This document shows, piece after piece, positions 49,839-59,612 of a DNA stretch of 64,000 bases (its first letter is position 1; each line of letters begins with the position of its first letter). Source of the DNA: Oxytricha trifallax (Eukaryota > Ciliophora > Spirotrichea > Sporadotrichida > Oxytrichidae); the NCBI GenBank assembly GCA_000711775.1, contig ARYC01000821.1:1-64000 (forward strand), given 5' to 3'. The translations under genes were made by a program, and so were the position numbers. The notes beneath the pieces are model-generated. The model worked only from the letters and a program-made list of their open reading frames with translations. It ran no database searches and was not told where the DNA came from.

Positions 49839-50025
49839 TACTCCTTATGAAGTTTTGTTTCTTTTGGAGGTCCTCCAAATCAAAATTGAACTTAATTTGG
49901 AGGTAAAGATATTAAGCATTTTATAATCTTATATGCTCCTAATTAAGTTTTGACCTTAAAATTTAACTCCTAATAAAGTTTGAACTTAATTTGGAGAACC
50001 TCCTAAAATTATTAGGAGCAATTTA
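49839..50025. promoter_or_regulatory. GGAGG/CCTCC palindrome cluster in TBE-C
   Basis: TTGGAGGTCCTCCAAAT at about 49865, then TTTGGAGGT, GCTCCTAATTAAG, AACTCCTAAT, TTTGGAGAACCTCCTAA and TTAGGAGCAATTTAATGG. It occupies the same spacer as the GGTACC cluster of TBE-A/B, with the intervening words (CTAATTAAGTTTT, AATTTAATGG) conserved. Confidence 0.55.
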
Positions 50026-50215
50026 ATGGAGATAGATTGATAAAAATGGAAATCAATCTGTGAAACTTGGAGCAAGTTTTTCAATGCTTCTCCGTATACC
50101 TTTTTAAGGTTGACTTCCACCAGGTCCTCCCTATTTAGTAGCAAGATTTTAATAAACTTAGAATGGATATCCATAATTTTAAATTTCATTAACAATTCTA
50201 GAATGAGGAAGCAAG

Positions 50216-51006
50216 ATGGAGTCTATGAATGATGCAATGAAGAGAATTTAATCTCAAGATTTAATAGGAAAATTTCGAAGTAAAGAGGACCTTTATAGAT
50301 ATTTGGTATAGCAATGTAAGAGCTTAAGTAAGATTAATAAATCAATAATAGTTGGATTGTTCTTACCGACTTAGGAGAGAACTAAAATCTCATTCTTAAA
50401 AGCCTTACTGAGTGAAGAGAAATAAGCTTTTAAGTCTAATAAAATTAGGATGATTGAAATTTCTAACTACCCTGAAATATCAGTGACAACCTTTATGACG
50501 ATGCTATGAGTGATCCGGACGTAGCTCTCTACCTTCCATCAAAGCTACAGCTCTCTAATAAGTTGCCAGAAAACTTCTTCTTTGGTGTTCTTGGAACTCT
50601 GAAACCTGAGTACTTAAATGAAGTAATTTAAGAAGCTCAAAAGAAACGGTAAAGAATCTCTCCTGAAGAAAAAGTGAAGTTGGGAATTAAAATCAGCGAC
50701 ACCTGGCTCTAGGAACTGCAGAAGCATCCATTCATCTCAAGTAAGCTTAGCCTTCAAACATTATAGAAAAACCTGGTACTGCTATATACTTGATGAAAGA
50801 GCGCAGCAAATTAAACAGAGAGAGAGAGAAAGTCACAAGTAAAGTATGAACTAAGTAAGAGACTCTTCAAAGATTTATAAAAGTCAGACAAGATGAATAT
50901 AGATGCAGAGGCTGCCACTAAGAGAAGAAACATGGGCCCAAGCAAGCATTAAGAAGAAGAAAAGAAAGAGAAGCCTAATCCCTTTACGGGCAAATTTAAT
51001 ATGTGA
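50216..51006 (+). pseudogene. TBE-C 22-kDa protein gene with two introns
   Basis: ATG at 50216 (MESMNDAMKRI), TGA at 51004-51006. Intron 1 is 50316-50351 (36 bp, GTAAG...ATAG) and intron 2 is 50741-50766 (26 bp). Conserved blocks SKEDLYRYL, ERTKISFLKALLSEE, ISNYPEISVT, KLPENFFFGVLGTLK and SPEEKVKLGIKISDTWLQEL. A frame change near 50490 interrupts it. Function unknown; convergent with the transposase (6 bp between stops), as in copies A and B. Confidence 0.75.
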
Positions 51007-51012
51007 ACTTAA

Positions 51013-52059
51013 TCATTCGTTTAAATCTAAAACTATTTTATACATACAAAATCTCCCTTCTCTTTCGCATACTTTTGCTTTATCATCACTGACTCTTTTA
51101 GCAACACTCTTAATAAAATCAACTGTATCTTACTTCAAGTTGTGCATCAAGTCATAGAGTAGAAGTTTCTTGCAGTGGGCTTTTAATAACACCCTATATA
51201 ATTCAATTCCATTGAACTGAGGACTGTAGGGAAAATAAATACAGGTTTTATCTTTAATCTTTCATATTCCTTTATTGAGTCTTTAGTTTTATGAACTGGC
51301 TAGTTATCAACGAACAGAATAATCTCTTAATCAGCGTACTTGTCTCTAAGTTATTGCAAGAACTTAATATATTATTCTGTCCATATAGAACGAGGGTGGA
51401 TAACATAAGTCTCAAGCCCACTATATTCACTTATTCCACCAAGAATAGCATGGGTTTAAACCTTAACTTTTTAATCATATACTTCTATGTTGCTATATCT
51501 TTTATACCAAGACCTTGATATGAAGGTATTAAAAGTGAATACTGCCTCATCAGCGTGTATGAACTTAATATTATTAGTAATAGCCCTCTGCTTTTAATCG
51601 AATATATAATTTAAATTATCCTTATAAAATGGAACTTTGAAGTCAATCACTCTCTTAATGCGATTGACTGTCTTGTAAGATATTCCATTCTTTTTATATA
51701 TGTTCGCTATAGATTAAGCAGAGATGTGAAGCTCAGGAAATTGGCGATGAAACATCACAGCCCTCTAGGCTAGAGAGAAATGAGCCCAGTATTTAAGAGT
51801 CTTATCATTATTAAGATAATCAATGCGATGCTGCTAAAATTTTAGTGGTCTCTTAGGCTTAGAATTAAGATGCTTTCTCTTTAAATTCAATGCTAATAGA
51901 CAGTGAGACCTCACAGTTGCAGGAGATTTATGGAACAGACTTGCTATAGATGTGTAATTTAGAATGGATTTGAGTTGATCACTATAATCATCACATCCTT
52001 TACGCAACTTAAACAATAAATATATACTTACTGCCATAAACAGACCCCAAACCTTGCAT
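51013..52059 (-). pseudogene. TBE-C transposase (IS630/Tc1-type DDE)
   Basis: From ATG near 52057-52059 (MQGLGSVYG) to TGA 51013-51015. Largely open in the ciliate code, with two frame changes, near 52025 and near 51240. The catalytic residues are kept: KFIHADEAVFTFNTF, EIILFVDNQPVHKT and, after the second frame step, PQFNGIEL. Helix-turn-helix-like FHKSPATVRSHCL near the N-terminus. Confidence 0.8.
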
Positions 52060-52084
52060 ATACTCACACAAATTACAAATATTT

Positions 52085-52199
52085 AAACATTATACTCCTA
52101 CATAAATCCTATTAAAACCCTAATAAAGTATTCGTTAATGGTCTACTTTTATCAATCAAAAACTCAATCAAACTACTGAAAGGGTTTTGGAGTTTTTAA
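52085..52199 (-). repeat. TBE-C right terminal inverted repeat
   Basis: Contains ATCAATCAAAAACTCAATCA and ends GAAAGGGTTTTGGAGTTTTT. Inverted, it matches the left end of TBE-E (63748-63850) and, more weakly, the left end of TBE-C (30391-30480). Confidence 0.75.
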
Positions 52200-52281
52200 T
52201 CCATTAAAATTTAATTATCATGCGAGAGATTTTTAAAAAAATGGAATTGTCAGATATTAGACAAGACATTTACTCTCTTGT

Positions 52282-53460
52282 GGTAATAATAATGATAATG
52301 ATAATGTGATCACATTGAGGTCTCTAGGGACCCCCGATCTAAAAATTATGATAATATATAAGGGTCAAGCCCTTTCAATTAATTCTTCAGTTTTCTTCAT
52401 AACCATCTGAGTACGTCTAAGTAGAATTCTGTATTTTTGAACTTCTTGAGACCTAATTCGTCTTTGGAGAAGTCCGAGAATTCACGTAAGCTCTTTTAGC
52501 CATTCTGAGTATTGTGTTATTAATCTTCAGGTTGAGGGTTCTTAAACCAATTCTTAATTTCAACTCATTAATTAATGAATCAATGGCCTCTTCATAGTCT
52601 TTGGGATCAACGTTTTTAGTATTTTATTATGTATGGATATGTTTCAGTAAGTTTTTTATATCCTAGTTAGTATGGATAGTAGAAAAGAGGACTGTCATGC
52701 CTTAAATAACTGAAAGTCTATAAATCTATTCGACGTCTAATAGGGGAAATTTGCCCTTCCCTTCCCACCTACAAATATGAGCAGCTAAAATGGGCTTGGG
52801 TAATTTTATCGTTCAAAATTCCTATAATAGCTAAATTATATCCTAGATGTTAATCAATCTTTAGGAGTTATGTCCATTTAGGAGTGGGTAATATTCTGAA
52901 ATCAATAGGATTTTTGTAATTAGAGAGAGTTACCTTAATAGATTATTTTACTAACTCCTGTCTTGGATGCTTGACAATAATTTTCTTTGAAGCTATATCT
53001 CTTAACTTATGGTGGTAGGTCTTAAGTCTGAGCAGATTGTTCTCTATAATGTCATCATGATGAAACATAATTTATTTATGTTCATATTTTTCTTCGAAGT
53101 CGGCTGCTAGGATTGAATTTTTGAAAGGGAGGTTAAGGTCTTCTTCGAAATTTCAGATCAGAATCTGTTCTTCTTTAATTTCATTTTAGATATGCTACTG
53201 ATCTGTGACGTCGATTTCAGAGTCCTTCTAAGAGCAGTGATATTGTGTCCCTGTTTGTGAGCTACACAGATGCAATAAATCTTCTGGATGAGTAAAATTT
53301 ACTCCTTGTTAAAGGAGACAATTTTATTGTTTTCTCTTCTGAGGTATCTGAAGAGATGACTTAACTTTGATTCTTATAATTATTGAGGAGTTATCCCTCC
53401 TCAAATTTAGAGGATGTGTGGACTAAGTATGTCAATTTGGTGCATTCTTGGTGTTAACCT
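52282..53460 (-). mobile_element. LINE-like fragment (tail type II), third coding module
   Basis: Minus strand, ends AGGGCTTGACCCTTATATAT, GATCGGGGGTCCCTAGAGAC and (ATT/ATC)n. The upstream protein has NLLRLKTYHHKLRDIASKKI and NPIDFRILPTPKWTQLL, with a C-terminus DYEEAIDSLINELKLRIGLR, in several frames. Not obviously reverse transcriptase and not the ORF1 seen at 18800-20099. The ORF stop TGA lies in the tail. Confidence 0.55.
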
Positions 53461-53744
53461 TAGTTCCACGTTAATTCAAATAATTTAATTAATTTTTCCT
53501 TGAGGTAATAATCATCGAAATTAATTTGAGGAAGAAGTTTAAAAAATGCTACGAAAATTATTAAGACAAAGGTAGTTATTCTACATTTCTTAGACGAAAG
53601 TTTAAAGATGATTAAATTTTTTTATGCTAAAAAATATAGGGGACAATTTTGATTGCTTAAATTCTATTGATGATATTAATTTTTTAACTACTATGATGAA
53701 ATAAATTTAATGACTAAAATACTAAATACAACCAACCTAAATTG

Positions 53745-54203
53745 TCATATATTTGATAAATATAATATAATGAATAACTTTGATTATAAGACTATTTTAT
53801 TTTTGTAGACTTTCTAAGAAAATCTATTAAAAAATTTCGAGGAAGGCTACGGATGGATTTTTTATTTAATAATTATTAATTTAATAAATTATAATGATGT
53901 ATAGTATAGTTATTTGTTATAGTTCTTTTAAAGTTTATATATAAAATGAATATTTAATGATGAATTTCTATAATAGGACACAATAAAACCTAATATATCT
54001 GATTTTCTTCTCAAAACCACTATAAAAGCTTCAGATGATATCGCACTAAGCTCTTTAAGTCTAGTTAAAGGCTTATTCGTGTCTTCTTCTGGCCTTTGGC
54101 ACACCCACTACTATTGCTAAATGCTCACTCTTTACACTCTGTCTCTTGTGTCTGCTTTTATCTTCAATAAATAAACAAATGATTTTTTATTATTGCATCT
54201 CAT
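53745..54203 (-). CDS. Candidate host gene segment, unknown protein
   Basis: 152 codons in the ciliate code, ATG 54203 (MRCNNKKSFVYLLKIKADTR) to TGA 53745-53747. The GC-richer upstream half contains EEDTNKPLTRLKELSAISSE and AFIVVLRRKSDIL; the downstream half is AT-rich and may simply be open by chance. Product unknown. Confidence 0.4.
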
Positions 54204-54452
54204 ATTTTAATGCACAAAACTTGATTACTTGTTACAATTTTATGATTTTAGCCAAGTCTTTGTAAATTGCAGTTTATTTAAAGCATTTAGTCAAGTGATA
54301 AATTTTAACTTATAAAAATTCAATCATATCTATTAAAAGATCAATTTCGTGTCATTAAGCTTATTAAAATTATAAAAAAAACTTTATGCGTTGCAGCAAA
54401 ATTAAGTGTAAGTAAGACAAATTGAATTTTATTAGTAATTATTACGATAGTA

Positions 54453-54877
54453 TTGTTCAATTTTACATTTTAATTTGGAAAATTTAATATAATACATAAA
54501 TAAATAATTGATTTCGAGACAGTTCTCTTTGTCGAAACCCATAAAATACGGTGCTTGTTGGATAGAGAATTTAACATCAGCTGGACTTTACTTTTGGAGA
54601 TACCTCTCTATGTCATTCCTGAAGCGAGTTAACTCGACTTAAATTTTTTGTTATTTTTTAAAGTTGATTTTGATGCCATTACTAAAGTCGAGTTAACTCG
54701 CTTCAGGAATGACATAGAGAGTTATCGCCAAAAGTAAAATCCAGCTGATTTTAAATTCTCTATCGAACAAGTACCATATTTTATAGGTTTCTAGAAAGAG
54801 AACTGCCACGAATTTAATATTTATTAATTAATTTATTAAATTTATTTTATTTTCCAAACTCAAATGTCTTCCTAAAA
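54453..54877. mobile_element. Palindromic MITE, copy 5
   Basis: Best-preserved inner palindrome: ATCAGCTGGACTTTACTTTT, CCTGAAGCGAGTTAACTCG and the inverted counterparts up to 54790, with outer AT-rich arms ending near TTTTGG...CCTAAAA. Flanked by TA (54451-54452 and 54878-54879). No coding capacity. Confidence 0.75.
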
Positions 54878-54879
54878 TA

Positions 54880-55230
54880 CTACCATAATAATTACTAATT
54901 AAATTTGATTTTATTCCAAAAAATTTAATTATTATACTTAATATTATTTATAGAAAGTCTTTTAATAAAATGGATTTGAGCTTCTAGTCCATTAATATTC
55001 AATTTTAATTGCAGGCGCTTCAAATTCATGGACAATTATTATAAAGTAAATTGATTCACTTTATAAATTGTCTATTTTCCTTTTATTTTGTATTATATCA
55101 ATGTTAAAAGTTGTTTGGTTGTAAATTTATATTCCTCAATTTAAAAAATCCTCACATTTTGTAAAGAAATGTTAAATCCTTCAATGACTGCTGACTACGA
55201 ATACTTTATGATTTGCGGATTTAATATATT
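54880..55230. other. AT-rich spacer, no gene seen
   Basis: AT-rich; no frame or repeat of note. Confidence 0.4.
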
Positions 55231-55297
55231 CATTAAAGATCAAGTTAATTAAAGCATTAATTTAAGCATAATTAAATAATTGTCAAATTTAATAACA

Positions 55298-56348
55298 ATG
55301 AGACCAACAGAAATCATTCCTTAGAATATTAAAAAAGCAATTCTATTATTGAGATATTAAACAACTTCACCTTAAGAAGATTCAAAAGTGTTCTTGTCGT
55401 ACTCATAAATTTCAAAAATAATAAAACTATCAAAATCAAAAATTAGAAAAGTGTGCCTGGTAACTAAAGATGAAGATTCAAATAAATAAGAATGAGCTTT
55501 AGCAAAGATAGATTAATTAAACAATGAATAAGTTGATTTTTTGACTTCATAGCAGTAGTTGTAATGGTTCTAGCATCTTTCACTTTAACAGAGAGCAAAC
55601 ATGTTTCAATAACGATACCCTAATTTTCTAATGAGCAGAAGCACATTAAGCAGAATTTATAAATAATTAGGCATCACATACAAGCAAGTTAAAAAGTGAT
55701 ATCATCTCTCGAACACTAAGCTAAACTAAATTTAATAATAAAGATTGAAATAGTTCAATGAAGTAATCAGACTATGGGAAAATAATTAGAAAATAATTTA
55801 TATTGATGAAATAACATTCAAGCCTCACTCTTAAAGGTTTAGAGCTTGGTCTCAATAATATGATAACATATTTCTTGAATAATAAGGAATAAATTTCTAA
55901 ACAATAGCTGCTATAGTTTGCATTAGCTAAGAATAAGGAATCGAGTATTATTATACTCAATATAAATCAATTAAAAAACAAGACTTTATTTCGGCCCTTC
56001 AAGATCTTAACTTTTACAACTAAAACTAAAAAATAACTTTGTTTATGGACAACTTAAAGCTTCATAAATCAAAAGATGTTCAATAATTAATAAACTAATA
56101 TAAATGGCAAATACTATATAATGCACCTTATTCATCCGTAATTTCATGGAATTGAAGAGGTATTTTCGTTAGTTAAGAGAACATCTAAAAAAGAAATTTA
56201 AAGGTTAAACTTTAAAATGACAAATAGAAAACATTTATAAATAATTAACAAGTGTATTGAGAGTATTGACTCCAAAACTATTAAAAATATTATAAGAAGA
56301 TAAATTTAATTGATAAAGGATTATATTGATGACTTCTTTTTTATCTGA
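55298..56348 (+). pseudogene. TBE-D transposase (IS630/Tc1-type DDE)
   Basis: ATG 55298 (MRPTEIIPQNIKKAILLLRY) to TGA 56346-56348. DDE motifs: QKIIYIDEITFKPHSQRF, KITLFMDNLKLHKSKD and, after a frame step, HGIEEVFSLVKR. About 350 codons, as in the other TBEs. Two in-frame TGA codons in the N-terminal part and the frame step near 56140 make it inactive as read. Confidence 0.8.
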
Positions 56349-56390
56349 TTAACAGATTCATTAATTTAATTTATTAATAATTAATTTCAA

Positions 56391-57147
56391 TCAAATATTA
56401 AATTTAAATTTCTTTTAATCAGCATTAGAAACACCTTCCATAGATTCATTAACTTATTATTTCAATTCTTCCTATCCAGGAATCTCATATTTTTATTAAA
56501 TTTCAAAAACCTTTCTTTTTTTGGTTTGCTAACGTCTAGCTCTGGACTAAACTTTAAGCATGCCTAATGCTTTCCCTCGAGACCCTAAGTAATTAAAATT
56601 AAATAAAAATTTAGTCTTACTTGAGAAATAAGGTTCTTAATTTATTGCATCCAAAATATCTTATTTTATTGCAATAGCATCTTATTGATCATAATCAACT
56701 TATTGTATATTTCTCAAACTATTCTATCCTGCTACCAATTATTATAAATATTCTAGGGCAAGGGTACCCACGATTTTAAAAAAAATCTCTTTCTGGTAAG
56801 ACTTTTTAGTCGTCATAGTAATTTAAATGTCTTTTAATGTTGATATCTTAGATGACTTCATTTAATATATTCTTAAGTTGAAGCTCAGGATAACGTGGTA
56901 CATTTATATTATTTATTTTGTTAGACTTAATCAAGAATTTCGACCCTTATAAAAAATCCTTGATAAATCTCATTGTAGTATTCTTGTAGCTTGGTAAACA
57001 GTATCCTTCTAAAAAAAATGTTTAACAAATGCTATAATTACAATGATATTTAAGGAACCTATACCAATCGTCCTTCGAATTAAGTTTTCCTTCAAGAACC
57101 CTCGAGTCAATGTATTAATTTGCTAACAAAATAGGTTGGTCGTTCAT
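56391..57147 (-). CDS. TBE-D 22-kDa protein gene with two introns
   Basis: ATG 57147 (MNDQPILLANQYIDSRVLEG) and TGA 56391-56393. Intron 1 is 57009-57041 (33 bp, GTAATT...TTTTAG) and intron 2 is 56585-56620 (36 bp, GTAAGA...ACTTAG), at the positions and phase seen in copies A-C. Aligned blocks: KLNSKDDWYRFLKYH with RFRSKEDLYRYL, NINVPRYPELQ with IEIPNYPEIS, and KVLPERDFF with KLPERNFF. A single frame step in a T-run near 56790 is the only clear break. Function unknown. Confidence 0.7.
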
Positions 57148-57552
57148 TCAATTCTGTTTTTTAATGTTAAATAATCTAAAAGAAATAATTAATTCCAAAA
57201 GTTTTTTAATGAATTAAATTTACTTAGCTATTAATTGAATCAATGAACTGAAATATATTATAACTTTAATATTACCTACTTACTTTTTGAATCCTTAATA
57301 TTTCTTAATCAAAATGGATAATAGTAAAACTTCTTTTGGGTGAGAAAATAAAAAAGTATTATGAATTATATAAAACTTTTAATTTAAATAAATAATAAAA
57401 ATATTACCCCCATTTGAAGTTTAATATAGCGCAAGATCTAAATTACTTGTTAATAAAATTTAATTTTCTTTTCATTTTAACAATATAGTTATAATTATAT
57501 ATTTTGATACTGTGTTTTAATTGACTGTAGTAAGAAAATAAAAAAAAATGCT

Positions 57553-57585
57553 CACCAGACAATGTTTATAAATGATTGTCCGGTG
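57553..57585. promoter_or_regulatory. Palindrome between divergent TBE-D genes
   Basis: CACCAGACAAT and ATTGTCCGGTG form an inverted repeat with one mismatch and an 11-bp loop, in the spacer between the 22-kDa and kinase genes. It occupies the place of the GGTACC and GGAGG clusters in the other copies. Confidence 0.45.
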
Positions 57586-57773
57586 ACAATTATATGAAGA
57601 AGAATTTTCAGAAATGATTTAAATTAGATTATATTTCCATTAATTTAAATATTACTCATTTTTAAACCTGGTTCTACCAAAATCCATTAATTATAATGCA
57701 ACCTGTTACTGAATAATGGAAGAGAATATAAATACAAAAACCTAAGAATAATTCTCTTGAAGGAATTGAAGAA

Positions 57774-59103
57774 ATGAAATTTACTGAAGAAAATTTCTAA
57801 GAATGGTGTAATTAAAATAAATACAGTTTACAAGAAACTAAAAAACCAAAATATTTAGTCACGAATCATTTCAGAAAGATTAAATTAGACATTCAAGGAA
57901 TGTGAAGAAAATCTTTAAGTTTTAAAAAAAACAATAGAAAATACTTTTGTTACATTCAATAATGCAATAAAAAGGAGTTTGAAAAACGAGAATAATTAAC
58001 AAATCACTACTATAATCACAGCATTGAAGAACTGTTACAAATTAACATCAAACCAGAAGTAAGATTAATTATAAATAATAATTATTTATAGCTTATATTT
58101 CAAGAGCACGAATGCAAAATTTATATGCAAAATCAAATAAAATAATTGAATAGCTGATTACTTTGATAATTTTAGATAAAAACTAGTTTAAGAAAAATAA
58201 CTCCTAGCTTTCGATGATAAAGATGAAGAAATGATTGAAGAATAAATTGAAACTGGAATTTGAGATTAATAATAAAGATACTACTAAATTAACACTTAGA
58301 ATTAAGAAAAATTCAAATACGACAGTCTTTTAAAAGAAGTAAGAGTTGTGCTGCAAGACTCAATCGACTACAATTTAATAATTTCTGATTCGTCACCTCA
58401 AGATCTTAACTTCAAAGAATAAAATAAAACCTACACCATATATAGACTTGACTAGCTAAACCAAAATAAATTATTAGTAAATGATCTTTGGACTTAATTT
58501 AATTACTCAAAGTATTTCCAAGACCTGAATTTATTATATCAAGATGCATTATTTGGGGTGAAGATGGACTACAACAATTTAACCTTAATAACAAGATCCT
58601 ACTAAGTGACTCTCAAGAAACTCCTAAAGATCAGAGTGAACGATAATTAATTATAACTGTCAATAATGGGAATGTTGCAAGCAGTTTTAGAGTTACGCAC
58701 AAACAATATAGTTCATCGAGATTTAAAACTAGATAATGTATTAATTTAGCTAAATTCAAACTTTGAAGTCTTCTTGAGTAATTATAAATTTTGCGTTCAA
58801 AAATCAGATGACTCAAGTTTTAAACCAAACACATATAATTAATATATAAATCCTTATTTAAAAATAAAAAGTGGTCACCTATTCTGGGATATCTATTCTA
58901 TTGATTAATTATTATAGAGTACATGTTTGGTCAAGACAAGTTCAGATGGTTGATGACAAATAAATCAAAATTAATTGAGTAATTGTTTGAGTGATGAGAG
59001 CATCAATATTGAATTGAATGAGTTATTATGCAGAATTATAATAGATTAGGACGAAACAGTTACAGAAGAAGATGTTATTTATGTTTTTAAATAGGCGTTT
59101 TGA
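57774..59103 (+). pseudogene. TBE-D zinc-finger/kinase-like protein
   Basis: Starts near ATG 57774 (MKFTEENFQEW), ends TGA 59101-59103 (IYVFKQAF). A zinc finger, KYFCYIQQCNKKEFEKREQL followed by TNHYYNH, fits C2H2 spacing; a second may be missing. The kinase-like half has ELRTNNIVHRDLKLDNVLIQ, so the HRDLKxxN catalytic loop is intact, unlike TBE-B; the DFG position reads LSN. The C-terminus NELLCRIIIDQDETVTEEDV is helical. Several TGA codons and frame steps interrupt it. Confidence 0.7.
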
Positions 59104-59261
59104 TTAATTAATTATAATAAATTAATTATAAATACAATTAACTTGATCTTTAATGATTTGAATTATCAAAAATGTAATATAAAAATATTATATAATAGGA
59201 TAATAACTTGAAAGGTAAATTAAAAATTCTAGAGATCAAAATTTCTAGACATTTATGAAAA

Positions 59262-59612
59262 ATAATAGAGAATCGATAAATTAAAATGAAATAGATTAAA
59301 AATGGAAACAATATATAGAGATGCTGGTGGAGCAGTTACACTCACGAAAATGTAAGTTACAAAAAATAAATCTTGCCTTATTATTTATATAGGAGTAGTA
59401 ACTGTTTAGTGTCTATGAAGGGTTGGATGAAAATTCTAATCTTGTTTCTAATGACCAAAGTTTGATTGTGAATTGTTGTTGTTCATCAGTAAGTTTGATT
59501 GATTAGTTTTCATGACTAGGCTGTTCTATTAGTTACTATTCCATTTTGTTTTATAGGTTTTCGATTAAATATTTTAATTTTGCATTTTAATTTATCAATT
59601 CTCTATTATTTT
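59262..59612. mobile_element. Small inverted-repeat element (MITE-like)
   Basis: GAAAAATAATAGAGAATCGA at 59262 and its inverted counterpart ending near 59612 (TTCTCTATTATTTTTC). The interior holds GATGCTGGTGGAGCAGTTAC, also found at 62757-62780 beside a similar AATAATCGAGAATTGATAAA arm. At least two dispersed copies therefore exist in the window. Confidence 0.6.

Larger units (their letters stand above)
30391..52199. mobile_element. TBE-C: telomere-bearing element swollen by satellite and nested insertions
   Basis: Left end near 30391 (CAAAACCAAAAATAC, a worn C4A4 end). Then come, on the minus strand, the kinase C-terminus (30555-30848), the 16-kb satellite (30848-46849), the middle kinase part (46850-47273), a MITE split by a LINE fragment (47276-49311) and the kinase/zinc-finger N-terminal part (49314-49700). 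The 22-kDa gene (plus), the transposase (minus) and the right terminal repeat (about 52085-52199) complete the element. Protein homology to TBE-B runs on continuously across both interruptions, which is why I treat it as one element. Without the satellite and insertions it is about 3.8 kb. Confidence 0.8.
55231..59155. mobile_element. TBE-D: diverged TBE-like element without telomere-like ends
   Basis: 3.9 kb bounded by a perfect 20-bp inverted repeat, CATTAAAGATCAAGTTAATT at 55231-55250 and its complement at 59136-59155. It carries the same three genes in the same layout as TBE-B: transposase (plus), 22-kDa (minus) and zinc-finger/kinase (plus). Protein identity to copies A-C is low and no C4A4 motif is present at either end, so it represents a separate lineage. 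All three genes show breaks. Confidence 0.75.
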
